Part shown: piece by piece, positions 1-9,364 of the stretch
How positions within the stretch are numbered: the stretch's first letter is position 1
Layout: each line of letters begins with the position of its first letter
From: Bufo bufo
Lineage: Eukaryota > Chordata > Amphibia > Anura > Bufonidae
Direction: 5' to 3'
Length of the DNA stretch: 64,000 bases
Assembly (NCBI RefSeq): GCF_905171765.1
Contig: NC_053390.1
Location: 333,900,294 to 333,964,293 of the forward strand
The notes under the pieces: generated by a model
What the model saw: only the letters and a program-made list of their open reading frames with translations
Databases searched by the model: none
Told to the model about the DNA's origin: nothing
Translations under genes and position numbers: made by a program

Positions 1-222
1 GTGGGCCTTCACCCCCCCTTGTTGGTGATCAAATCCGATCACCACACACTGAGGGCTGTTGGGGAGTAGATCATGTTTGATATTGGTAATGGAAATTTCC
101 GCCCCAGTATCAAGCATGATTTCCGTTTCTTTATCTTTTATCGTGGCTTTTATATGGGGTCTCCCTGAAGGATCCAGTATGATTGGACATACTGGTGCCA
201 ATTCTTTAGGGACCCCTAATCT
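1..222 (-). CDS. pro: Retroviral aspartic protease, N-terminal part (cut by window edge)
   Basis: Directly after the gag stop, and in the same minus-strand frame, the codons stay open to the window edge (74 codons). They encode a segment with the active-site motif LDTGAE near 105-125, followed by a hydrophobic stretch. Retroviral proteases are homodimeric aspartyl enzymes that cut Gag and Gag-Pol in the particle, and the DTGA/DSGA box carries the catalytic Asp. Because gag and pro share a frame and are separated by one UGA, expression would need stop-codon readthrough. Alternatively the UGA is a decayed CGA codon. The flap and C-terminal parts lie outside the window. Confidence 0.75.
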
Positions 223-2103
223 TCAATCGATATCCACCAGACTCCCAGTAGGTATTTGTGTGGTACATACTGCCACTCTTGTGCTCTGTTCCTGATCCTT
301 AGGTGTGGAATCTCTTGATTCCACGCCCCCTGGGACATTCATGACCGCCACGCATTTTGGTGCTTGCCCTGATGAATGTCCCAGATTCATATCAACCTGT
401 TCCCCCACAGGTCTGGCATAATAAGGCTTCATCCTGAAACCGTTATTATTGCCGTTTTTCTCCGAATTTGTCCGGTTAATCTTTAACCACTGTGGACAAT
501 TTCTTTTTATGTGCCCCTCTTGTAAGCACAGGAAACAACGAAAGTTTCCTGCCCTTTCCAGCGGTGGGGCCGTGGGGCGGACAGTTGATGCATACCTTGT
601 GTGTTGTACCCGGTCGTCTTGCGACCTACCGTATACAGGCACACGCTCCCTCACTTTCACAGACTTCTTACTGAGCAGTATGTCTTGTCTACACTGCTCA
701 ATAATCATGGCTGCGTCCGTGAGGGATGGCTCCCTAGCTGCACTCAGCCGGATTGCAGTATCAAGATATGGGAATTTTTCCACAAACATGCGCACCATGC
801 CTTGTGGAATCCCAATACCCTGATCTTTGGTAACCCTCCTGTACATCGCTTCAAACCGACTACACAATGACAAGGGTTCATCATGTATAGTAGGCTTGAA
901 CTTTGACAGGACCTCTGGAGTGACATCCCAATGACCCGTGGCCAGTCTCGTGAGTATGGAGAGGCGCTCCTCCTTATCATGAAACTGGCCATTCGTGGGT
1001 CGCATCCTCCCCGTTACCTCATACCTTTGATTAAGGTGTGTTGGTAACCATAATCTGAACAGCTCCATGCGATATTCCGGAGCCACTGAATATTTGTTAC
1101 AGTGACCTTCGAAAATATCGCATGAAGCGAACGGATCTACATGGGGATCATATTTCGGGATCTCCTTGCAGATCCTTAACAGGAAGTTTATCCTTTCCAT
1201 ACTGGAATGGTTAGGATACACCTCTTCCTGTTTCTCCGGACGTGTTGGCAGATTGGAAGCGGAATATACCCCTCCACTTTCCTCTCCCCAACCGTTGTCC
1301 TGGTAATGGTTGCTACCCCTATTCTCCCCGGATGACGGGGTGAATTGTAGAGACCGTTCCACCTGTCCCCTAGTGTCTACCAATGCGGATGTATTATCCG
1401 TCGAAGACCCTGGCGCTGCCGCCGCTGTCTCCCCCTGTGCCATTTCCGAAACACAAACTTGTTTCGTGGGCACCATACCGTTGGTACTAGGCCTGGACAA
1501 ATTGGAGATTGCCCGCTGCAAGTCTGCAATGGTTTGCGTCTTTGCAGCCAGGTCCTCCCTCATCTGAACAATCAGGGAATCCGTAGATACCGTATTGTTC
1601 CTGTACTGATTAATCTCAGTGTACAGCCGGAGCAGCTCTCTGTCCATGTCAGAGTAGAGACTGTCCTTATCCGAGAGTCTCGACTCTAACACACAGATTT
1701 CTCTGCCCCTCTCGACTGTACACTGGGCTTCGTCTTGTAATTGAACCTCTAGTGTGTGAATTCTTCTATAGTTATCAACACAACAATTGCAGTGGAAGTT
1801 TGCTTTGTCCGCAGCCTCCCCTGCCTTTCTTGTGCTGGCAAGTATCTCTGTGTGTTCCGCCCTCCAAATGGTATCCTCATAGGAAAGAACCAATTTGGCT
1901 AGCATTTGGAGGCGTTTGGTGGTCTTGTTAAAGACACTCCTACTAATACAAACCCGGTCATGAGCGTACACCTGGTCCAGTAAAGCGGACCACAGCAGCT
2001 CAGCGGATTTATATGTAGTAGGAACAATGGGATTAAAAGTGCTGTTTTTGGCTAAGTGTTGGAGTGTGAAGAAGTTCATACTCACCGTTTGCTGAGCGTC
2101 CAT
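223..2103 (-). CDS. gag: ERV Gag polyprotein with coiled coil and CCHC zinc knuckle
   Basis: A 626-codon open frame from the ATG at 2103 (protein start MDAQQTVS). Gag proteins build the virion core. Visible parts are a long heptad-rich coiled coil at about residues 100-210, a Gly/Ser/Thr-rich linker near 215-310, a capsid-like helical region at about 320-500, and one zinc knuckle at 523-536 (C-x2-C-x4-H-x4-C, core CFLCLQEGH). The frame is also open upstream to an ATG at 2304. That extension begins with a hydrophobic segment, so a longer form with a signal-like leader is possible. I chose 2103 because the shorter start gives an ordinary cytosolic Gag. The UGA at 223-225 separates it from protease. 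No internal disablement is seen. Confidence 0.8.
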   Translation of the reverse strand: MDAQQTVSMNFFTLQHLAKNSTFNPIVPTTYKSAELLWSALLDQVYAHDRVCISRSVFNKTTKRLQMLAKLVLSYEDTIWRAEHTEILASTRKAGEAADKANFHCNCCVDNYRRIHTLEVQLQDEAQCTVERGREICVLESRLSDKDSLYSDMDRELLRLYTEINQYRNNTVSTDSLIVQMREDLAAKTQTIADLQRAISNLSRPSTNGMVPTKQVCVSEMAQGETAAAAPGSSTDNTSALVDTRGQVERSLQFTPSSGENRGSNHYQDNGWGEESGGVYSASNLPTRPEKQEEVYPNHSSMERINFLLRICKEIPKYDPHVDPFASCDIFEGHCNKYSVAPEYRMELFRLWLPTHLNQRYEVTGRMRPTNGQFHDKEERLSILTRLATGHWDVTPEVLSKFKPTIHDEPLSLCSRFEAMYRRVTKDQGIGIPQGMVRMFVEKFPYLDTAIRLSAAREPSLTDAAMIIEQCRQDILLSKKSVKVRERVPVYGRSQDDRVQHTRYASTVRPTAPPLERAGNFRCFLCLQEGHIKRNCPQWLKINRTNSEKNGNNNGFRMKPYYARPVGEQVDMNLGHSSGQAPKCVAVMNVPGGVESRDSTPKDQEQSTRVAVCTTQIPTGSLVDID

Positions 2104-2489
2104 CTTCTTGTTGGTGCTGTACTTTCTTGTCCCTTGCAGCTGCTTGAAAGAAGTCCTTTTCTTCCGGATCGCTTCTTTCCGACCAGCTGGACTTTTATGT
2201 ACCTCCAACGAAGATGGATCTCTTTCCGTGACGTATCCTTCTTCTCTTACCCCAGCGACGGTGACCGTGTAAAGCAAATACAAAAATATTAATTCACAGA
2301 ACAATTATAGATTCTCTGCAAAAGATTTTGTTTTATTTCTGGTGCTCTTAAGGGAGGTATCGCTTCTCCTGTCCGAATTATCGGGTCCTAGACGCTCAGA
2401 CACTCCGCTGACCACGTCTCTCCTGCCCGCTAATTCACAGTACTAGCGACCCTCAGCCTTAAGACCAAAAATAAGCACAAAATCCACGC

Positions 2490-2507
2490 AGTGGGCCTGG
2501 CTCGCCA
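2490..2507 (-). other. Primer binding site, tRNA-Arg-like
   Basis: On the minus strand this reads TGGCGAGCCAGG..., one base after the CA that ends the candidate LTR. The first 11 bases match the complement of the 3' end of vertebrate tRNA-Arg(ACG) plus CCA, as I remember that tRNA. The following bases diverge. Position next to TG...CA and the TGG start support a PBS. The tRNA identity is tentative. Confidence 0.5.
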
Positions 2508-3077
2508 ATGTAAAGGGAGAATATTAATAACCAATATTTATGCAAATATCGATAATTAATATTCATAAACAGGAGGAGCTGTCTATTGATGACTCCCCCT
2601 ATTTATGCCTTTACATAATAACAATACCTTCGCTATGCCTCACAATGATCGCTACGCTAGCTGCATGCGCCTTACTGAACTAACTATCTCCAATAAATAC
2701 ACGCTACACAAAGGGTACAAATATACGGTATTTATTACAACCTAATACACTACGCACGCAATACAGTAAATACACAGCACTACATATACAGTCCTAAACT
2801 ACACTACACGTTCCCAATTCCACCCATCAACTAACTATACGATACACACACTCAATATTAACAGCCCACCCACCTAGTACTATATACTATCCCTATGGGG
2901 CAGACAAAGGTAGACGGTGGTCTTACAAGGGTGTAAGCCGACCACAAAGCACAAATATACTGCGGGAGGGGATTAGGGTAAATCAGGGATCAGGGCAACA
3001 AGGGGTGTAAAGGGTTACCAGGGTCAGGGGTAATATGGGTAAATGGGTAGGGATACAGAGGGTTACCTGGGGTATGT

Positions 3078-3197
3078 AGGGTAGGGTTACCAGGGGCATG
3101 TAGGGTTACCAGGGGTATGTAGGGTAACCAGGGGTATGTAGGGTAACCAGGGGTATGTAGGGTTACCAGGGGTATGTAGGGTTACCAGGGGTATGTG
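3078..3197. repeat. 19-20-bp tandem array
   Basis: About six copies of a unit of the form GGGTTACCAGGGGTATGTA, differing mainly at GGTTACC versus GGTAACC. It is G-rich on the plus strand and sits inside the candidate LTR. The GGGTTA sub-motif recalls telomere repeats but the unit is not TTAGGG. Confidence 0.85.
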
Positions 3198-3410
3198 AGC
3201 AAGGGGGGGGGGATATATAGTGATAGAATAGTGCAGGGGGGTATATAGAGTGCAGGGGGTATATAGAGTGAGTAGGGGGGTATCAGGGGGGTATATAGTG
3301 AGTAGTAGTGGAGTAGGGGGGTATCAGGGGGGGTATATAGTGATTGTAGGGATGGCAAGGGGGTATATAGTGGGGTAAATATCAGAGTGGGGTGGTATAT
3401 AATGATACTT
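3198..3410. repeat. Degenerate G-rich repeats with GGGGGTATATAGTG core
   Basis: At least seven irregular copies of GGGGGTATATAG separated by AGTAGTGG-like spacers. Runs of 5-9 G occur on the plus strand. It adjoins the 19-20-bp array and probably grew by slippage. No coding potential is credible. Confidence 0.7.
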
Positions 3411-3419
3411 AGGGTTAAT

Positions 3420-3690
3420 GCTCGTTGTCCAGGGGTCACCCGTTCGTCTAGGGGTGCTCGTTAGTCCAAGGGGGGTCTCCTTCCTTCAGGGTGGGTGGGC
3501 GGCCGGCTCTCTTCTGCCTAGTGCAGGGCCTGCCGGACTTATATGTCCGGCCGCCCGCACTGCCGTACCGCCCACACAGCGGCGCGCGAGCGCGCACCAC
3601 AGTGCAGGGCTCGTGGGCCGGCGCGGTGAGATGACGTCACCGCGCCTGCCCGCGCGTCCCTGCACGCGCACCGCAGGGCCGCGTGTACTT
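3420..3690. promoter_or_regulatory. CpG-rich block with CRE palindrome (possible LTR promoter region)
   Basis: A GC- and CpG-dense stretch in an otherwise AT-rich neighbourhood. It contains TGACGTCA, the consensus CREB/ATF palindrome, at about 3632-3639 in the loop of a hairpin (GCGCGGTGA at 3621-3629 pairs with TCACCGCGC at 3637-3645). A second hairpin spans 3521-3560. High CpG retention suggests youth or lack of methylation. Promoter function is inference only. Confidence 0.3.
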
Positions 3691-3991
3691 GCTGACAGGC
3701 GGGAGATCCTTTGATCTCCCGCCTGTAGCTCTTAGCATTCTGGACATCGTAATAGTAATTGCGATGCCAGAATGCGCATAATAGAGTGAGCGGAGGTATC
3801 TCCTCTCTCTCTATTATGCCTAATTATCTCCAGCAGGGCCGCAGATAATTAGAACAAAAGGATTCAAATTCTATTGAATTTGAATCCTTTTGAGTTCACC
3901 AGAATGACCGGACCTTGTCCGGTCATTCTGGCGCCTTCACCCAGATTACATCAATGTAAATGCTTGGGGCACATTTACATTGATGCATCTG
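3691..3991. repeat. Array of seven consecutive, mutually unrelated hairpins
   Basis: Seven inverted repeats lie end to end with almost no spacer. Arms are 3691-3708/3713-3729 (17 bp, one bulge), 3735-3749/3762-3775 (14 bp, one bulge), 3776-3786/3809-3819 (11 bp), 3820-3829/3843-3852 (10 bp), 3855-3871/3876-3892 (17 bp, 4-nt loop), 3899-3913/3917-3931 (15 bp, 3-nt loop) and 3942-3962/3972-3991 (14+5 bp). The stems differ in sequence, so they are not copies of one MITE. Compensated pairing in so many adjacent stems implies either selection for structure or a local mutational process that makes palindromes. Confidence 0.9.
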
Positions 3992-4084
3992 TGTCCATGT
4001 AGGGGGGGGGGGGATTTATATGGTATGGGGATATATATATGATATACAGGGGGCATTATAGGCTACAGGGGGCATTATAGATAT

Positions 4085-4417
4085 ATATATCTATTAAAGG
4101 GGGCACATACATATATGAATTCCCACAGGGGCATGAATGAGCCCCTGGGGAATATCAGAGGCAGATGGGCGCAGGTGCTGGGCACATCTGCGCACATCGC
4201 CCTCTGAGGGGCTAACATATACATATATATCTATTAAGGGGGCACATGCATATATATCAGGGGGCACATTATATGAATTCCCACAGGGGCATGAATGAGC
4301 CCCTGGGGAATATCAGAGGCAGATGGGCGCAGGTGCTGGGCACATCTGCGCACATCGCCCTCTGAGGGGCTAACATATACATATATATATGCATGCCCAG
4401 TAGGCATGCATATATAT
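4085..4417. repeat. 158-bp direct duplication containing further hairpins
   Basis: A block around 4119-4206 recurs at 4277-4364 (offset 158). Each copy holds a 13-bp hairpin (4119-4132/4141-4153; second copy 4277-4311) and a nested hairpin (outer CAGAGG 4156-4161 with CCTCTG 4201-4206, inner GCAGATG 4161-4167 with CATCTGC 4185-4191). After the second copy a 15-bp perfect hairpin with 5-nt loop follows at 4383-4397/4403-4417. The block continues the hairpin series just before it. Confidence 0.85.
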
Positions 4418-4446
4418 TTATGTATACCTGCCACCCTTCCTCAACA

Positions 4447-4914
4447 ATGCCTGTAGATTACTATTGAGCGGTTGCTGATCTATATATCTTTTAAACAAGA
4501 TTTTACTTGTTATTTTTTATAACTGCATATTATTTATAACTTTTTATAGCATTGTATTGCTTTTTAGGAAGTATTGGTGTGGACATTTTTGATATCTTTG
4601 ACATTTTTTGACATTTTTAATATTGCAACATATTCTATTTGTGCTGACATTGAGAGATATATATATATAAATTTTTATATGAAGCACAACGATGGAAATT
4701 GCACTGATCTAATAAATTAATATAGTAACATACTTACATCGAGTCCACGTGAGTTCACTTATAAGAGTGCCCATCCATCTCCTTTCTGTACAATCTATGA
4801 GTGTGCCAGAGGAAACGGAACCTGTATTTCCCCTTTTTTTTTTATTCAACAAATCCTTCTTTGTGTGTTATTATTTTTTGTCAATGAGTGTTGTGTACAA
4901 ATCTATCTATCTAT
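4447..4914. other. AT-rich sequence, no feature
   Basis: Homopolymer-rich AT DNA ending in a short CTAT microsatellite (4902-4914) that hosts the next insertion. I see no gene or clear repeat. Confidence 0.6.
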
Positions 4915-5518
4915 TGTGGGGATTCTCTCTGATAGTTAGGACTAGCGGATGCAGTATAGAGGCAAAGTACACAGTTCTTGAATCAAACAGCAGTGTTTAT
5001 TCACACATTGGAGTATAACAAAATGCAGATAAGGTGAATCACAAAACGCAGGTGGCTTGTTAATTGTTTGCACACAAGGAAAGTCTAATAAACAATAAAA
5101 GTCACCTTTTCTCCTGGGTGTTAATTCACACCCTGTTAGCAGTTCAGCCTCATCAAGTCATAGGCGGCCTGTTTGCCTTTAGAGGGTCCTGAGTCCTCCA
5201 GCCCGGCTCAAACGTCAAATCCCAGCACATCCCTCAGTTCACAGACTCCTGAGCTCCACTGTCAGAGGGAGGTAAATCCACCACACCTGGCAGTGCTGGC
5301 TGGTTTTTATGCCTGGCAAAACCCGGCCTGGAACAAGCACTTTGACTACTCCCAGTAAGAGCCGTCCCGGATCAACTATGACAGCTATGCTAAATCTCAA
5401 GGTGTCAGTTAGCAATAGCTGCTGCTGACACATAAAATACTGGCTCTTACTTCACCAAGGCTAGGAACCTCGGTGACACATACCTTCCATCCACGATGAT
5501 TCCAGGTACCTTCTTACA
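4915..5518. mobile_element. Solo LTR with CTAT target-site duplication
   Basis: 604 bp beginning TGTGGGGATTC and ending CTTACA. It is flanked by CTAT at 4911-4914 and 5519-5522, and the flanks are halves of one CTAT microsatellite. TG...CA ends with a 4-bp duplication fit an LTR of Gypsy or gammaretrovirus-like type. Candidate poly(A) signals exist on both strands (AATAAA at about 5088-5100 on plus; the complement near 4997), so orientation is unresolved. No internal coding sequence remains, so it is read as a solo LTR. Confidence 0.65.
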
Positions 5519-5522
5519 CTAT

Positions 5523-6275
5523 CTATCTAGTTATTATATGTCACTGATCAGTACTACCTCTGTTGTCATTTTTAGTGTGTTGAGTTTTGCGACACTTGGT
5601 GTCACTTTTATCTGCAGTATCATTAAAAGTTACATTTTAATTTATTATTTTCTACTCAATATTTGGACTTTTTAAAATGAAATATTAACTTTAGCAAATA
5701 CATAATTAATCTCTGTGATGCTATTAGAAACTCTAACTAGACCCCTATGTTGCTTTTTCAGTGTTATGTATAATTTAGCCCATTAACAATCCCTAATGAA
5801 ACTATGTTCAAATTCCCTTTATGAGAAGCACATCTGTTCTAATATTAAAAATCGAAAAAAACTAATGTATTATTCTGTTTCATTTTGCAGTCTTTCTGCC
5901 TTATACCTTTTAAATATTAATTTTGATATCTAGCACCCTTTTTGACATAGCCAGTAAGAATTAAAGTCATATGAGTGTGAGGAGTAGATAAAAATAGATA
6001 AACAGTCATGTATTTCAGATAACTGAAACTTTGTGTAGGCACGGCAACACTTTGAAATATATTCTTGGTGTCATAAATATAAACTTGGCTAGCAATCTCA
6101 TAACCAATAAATTAATTAAAATCATACCTATAGCTTGTCTACTGCTTTGGTAGACTTGCAATTTTAATATAATAATTTTCCTATGTGAAAATGGCCCACA
6201 CTAATCATAAAATGTTACCACTGTAATTTTAACTTAGACAATACTAATAAACGAATAAACTGAATACTAATAAAC
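5523..6275. other. AT-rich sequence, no feature
   Basis: About 750 bp of AT-rich sequence without a credible gene, tandem repeat or terminal repeat that I can see. It may be old unique intergenic DNA. Confidence 0.55.
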
Positions 6276-6278
6276 TAA

Positions 6279-6642
6279 GGCTTGTTTCACATTTGCTCTA
6301 TACATCACACATACAGGATGTTCCGGCAAGGGTGGATCCTCCCAAAGAGGTCTGTATCTGGCACTGCTGAATGCTAACTGACATCCGCCGGCCCCATTGA
6401 CTATAATGGGGACTGGCGGAGATCCAGCTACAACCTGGCAAATGTGCTGAGAAGCGGTGGGACAAAAGTCGCTGCGCGCATCAGTATTTCTCCGGCTGCT
6501 TTTCGGCATATTAGCCAGTTTGATGCGGGATTGCCACCGGTCCCCATGATTGTGAATGGGGTCAGACGGCGATGCGTTTGCTTCTGGCAATGCCTGCAGG
6601 AACAGCCTGCCAGATCTCTTTAACCAAAATGTGAAGAAGACC
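6279..6642. mobile_element. MITE, PIF/Harbinger-like, TAA target duplication
   Basis: 364 bp flanked by TAA (6276-6278 and 6643-6645) with imperfect terminal inverted repeats: GGCTTGTTTCACATTTG on the left, and GGTCTTCTTCACATTTTG as the complement of the right end. Three-base TAA/TTA duplications are characteristic of PIF/Harbinger. The interior is GC-richer than its flanks and has no coding capacity. Confidence 0.65.
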
Positions 6643-6645
6643 TAA

Positions 6646-6999
6646 TAAACTAAAGCATTGTGCATCATACTTTAAAAATAGTGACATATTGTGTTAAACT
6701 GTTCATTTGCATTACAATTTGTGACACACACTGACTGCACCAAATATATGACGTGTATGTGCTACAATTTTGTTTCATTTAGGACATGCTAACAAGCTAT
6801 TCCATCTAAAAGGTGGTATAGAAAGTGGTGTATAATCTGATAGTAACCCCTATGGCACACACATTTTTTAAAAGTGATGTAAAGGAAAACTGGCTTTTCA
6901 GATAAGATTGATCATTTCATTTTCCAAAGGAGTGCTAAAAAATTAAAAGTTTTCCTTTGCGTCAGTTTTCCCACACCATGACACAAAATAGGGATTTTT
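6646..6999. other. AT-rich sequence, no feature
   Basis: Nothing recognisable between two MITEs apart from ordinary AT-rich DNA. Confidence 0.5.
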
Positions 7000-7007
7000 G
7001 TGGCTCA

Positions 7008-7362
7008 TAGTGATGAGCGGCAGGGGCAATATTCAAATTCGTTATATTTCGCGAATATTTGAGCGAATATTCACCATATATTCGTGAATTCGAGAATTCT
7101 ATATCTCCAGTCATTATTTTCTTGATTGCGGAAATCGGCAATTTAAAAATTTCCAATAAAAATTCGCATTACGAAAATTCGCAATCAACACTACTCCTAA
7201 AGTCAAAGATATTGCAGCCTTCTCATTGGCCCACAAGCTAGAAGCAGGGAGGGATCATGTGTACTGATTTAAAAAAAAATCTTGAATATTCGCGATAAAA
7301 ATTCGCAATTTGCCAATATTCGCGATAAAAATTCGCAATTTGAATATACGTGATCAACACTA
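7008..7362. mobile_element. hAT MITE with perfect 8-bp duplication GTGGCTCA
   Basis: 355 bp starting TAGTGATGAGCG and ending CGTGATCAACACTA, flanked by GTGGCTCA at 7000-7007 and 7363-7370. Terminal repeats are imperfect (TAGTGATGAGC versus TAGTGTTGATC). The 8-bp duplication defines hAT superfamily insertion. The interior is AT-rich with repeated ATTCGCGA and AATTCGCAATT motifs, which probably serve as subterminal transposase sites. Non-coding. Confidence 0.9.
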
Positions 7363-7370
7363 GTGGCTCA

Positions 7371-8241
7371 TTGTGTTTCATCTTCCCTTGACCGCTTTCC
7401 AAAACAATATCACAGATTTATACACATTTAACAATCCAAATCATAAATTTGGTGCAAAATAATATATCTGACCCAATGTCTATAAGGTGGGAAAATGGGG
7501 AATAATTTTCTTTTCCATTTCAAGAATACCAAGCAGAAATGTGAACATGCATTTGGCTAAGCAATTATTTTATTTTGCTTATATAACCCAAACATATTCC
7601 AAAGCACTATACAGATATTATTACTACTCCCTGTCCCTAACAGCGTTCACACTCTAATATCACCTATATTAGCCATATACATACACAAGACTAATTTCGC
7701 TAGAAGTCAATCATGCTACCAGTATGCATTTCGAAAAGTGAGAAATAGTGAACCTGGAGAAAACCCTGGTAAGGGGTACTGGAAGCCCCCTCAATTCCAT
7801 TGAAATCAGGTGGGAGAATGGTGGGAAAATACCAACATCTTTATGTAATGATCCAGGCCGGCCATATGCTGTTGCCTTATAAATGGAGATACTTCTCTGC
7901 TCTCTGCTGGAAGAGACAGCAGTGGAATACCAGCAGCCCTGGATCGAAAACAGTGACATGGCTAGGATGTCACCCAAGTAGCGGTAGAAGCAGTGGCTAT
8001 GTAATCACTGTACATTGCACCATCTTAGACAAATACCACAAGGTGTGCTTGCATCCCTTCACTGGGGGTGTGGGCTAGTGAGAGGCCTGCTGTAGCAGGT
8101 GAGCATCAAGAAAAGTAGAAAAGAAGAGTGAGTCAACTGCATGCCTAAAGTGAGTCAGTAGCATCAAATCTAGCTTACATCCATCTGCTGTGGGTGAAGT
8201 GAAGAAGGGGCCAAACCGTTAATGTAGCTTCAGGCCCGAAG
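7371..8241. repeat. Low-information DNA with an old SINE/LINE-tail-like remnant
   Basis: Around 7560-7775 the text resembles a dispersed vertebrate repeat I know from frogs: a cell of AACATATTCCAAAGCACTAT, then a conserved CAGTATG...GAGAAAACCC tail. It is degenerate and I cannot assign a family. The remainder to 8241 shows no gene. Short open frames here are not supported. Confidence 0.35.
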
Positions 8242-8459
8242 ACTGCCATTAATGATGGACGAACATCGGCCGCGATCGCCCGAGCGCGATCAAATGTTCG
8301 TGAACCGTAAGTTTGCGGTGGGCCCCATTCACTTTAATGGCAGGCGAACCTGAATAACCTTCAACTCATATTTGGAGCCACCATATACTTAGTAGAAGTG
8401 CACAGATAGTCCCACAACATAAACAGTGATATACTAGAGAGGGATCAATGACAAAAATT

Positions 8460-9196
8460 CCAACAAAAATATGTGTCTTAATCAGGGGACATTTTTATGC
8501 GTCTTAAAGGGAAATTCCTTGAAATGTGCCCTGTCGGAGCCTAGAAAAATTTCATTTTGGGCCACGGGAGTACCGGCCTTAAAAATTAGGCATTCACCTG
8601 ACATAAAATTAATTCTGATTATATGGCTCGAGGTACATTATGCGGTCAATGAATAAAATCTTTACTGTAGGCCACTGGATTACAGGCCCCAAACATTAGG
8701 CATTCAACGGACAGAAAGATCAAGTGATTATGTGGCCGGATGTATATTACACAGTCAATGGATATCAATTTTACTGCAGGCCAGTACAAATACAGGTCAA
8801 ATACATATGTTTAAAAGAACTAAAAATATAAAATTTGATTAAAAACATGGATAACGAAATCCCCCCTCCTGAAAAAACCCCTGATAATAGTTGAAATTCA
8901 ATAACACGTGGTCGTCATTGGTGTTCAATTTCTCCAAGGCCGCAACAATTCTTCATTCACCGTACAGAAAAGAACAAGTAAGTATGTGGCTAGAGGTAGA
9001 TTACATGGTCATTGGATATCAATTTCACAGCAGGTCAGTGGACTACAGGCCCCAAAAATTATGCATTCAGCGTACAGAAAAGAACAAGTATGTGGCTAGA
9101 GGTAGATTACACGGTCATTGGATATCAATTTTACAGCAGGCCAGTGGACTACAGGCCCCAAAAATTATGCATTCAGCGTACAGTAAAGAACAAGTA
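8460..9196. repeat. ~110-bp tandem array, left part
   Basis: Diverged units at 8460-8900, then better ones from about 8980. Each runs AAGTATGTGGCT...GGTAGATTACACGGTCATTGG...CAGGCC...GTGGACTACAGG...ATGCATTCAGCGTACAGAAAAGAACAAGT. The array is subterminal in the large hAT element and is interrupted at 9196 by a MITE, resuming at 10261. Overlapping frames that repeat a WTTGPK or DYRPQK motif are by-products of the unit and are not genes. Confidence 0.85.
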
Positions 9197-9364
9197 CCAT
9201 ATTTTTCGCCCTATAAGATGCACTCCCCCCCCCCAAAAGTGGGGCAAAATGGCAGTGCATCTTATGGGGCGAATGCTGCAATTTACACTGATACACCGCC
9301 GCCGCTATGCTGCACAGCGCGACCAGCGGGTGTATCAGCGGGGAGGGAGCAGGGACAGGGGGAT

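Larger units (their letters stand above)
1..4446 (-). mobile_element. Endogenous retrovirus, 5' part (protease start, gag, PBS, candidate LTR)
   Basis: Read on the minus strand, the order is candidate LTR, tRNA-like primer binding site, about 200-390 bp of leader, gag, then the start of protease, which runs off the left edge. This is the standard 5' end of a retrovirus-like element. Gag has one CCHC knuckle, and the protease shows DTGA in the same frame after a single UGA. That layout resembles gamma- and epsilon-retrovirus-like ERVs more than Gypsy, but RT and env are outside the window, so the class is inferred. Gag is open over its full length, so the insertion is not very old. The upper LTR limit at 4446 is a guess. 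Confidence 0.75.
2509..4446 (-). mobile_element. Candidate 5' LTR of the ERV (upper limit uncertain)
   Basis: The minus-strand LTR end is CCTTTACA at 2509-2516, next to the PBS. The start is unclear. Plausible starts are TGTTGAGG at 4446, giving a 1.9-kb LTR, or TGTAAAGG at 2615, a perfect 8-bp inverted copy of the end that would give an improbably short 107-bp LTR. The long version would include two G-rich arrays (3078-3410), a CpG-rich block with a CRE palindrome (3420-3690) and a series of hairpins (3521-4417). AATAAA-like hexamers exist on the minus strand near 2730-2740. No 3' LTR is in the window for comparison. Confidence 0.35.

Noticed and set aside
3060..3197. Interstitial telomere-like tract (GGGTTA motifs)
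   Set aside because: The unit is 19-20 bp with ACCAGGGGTATG between the GGGTTA pieces, not TTAGGG repeats.
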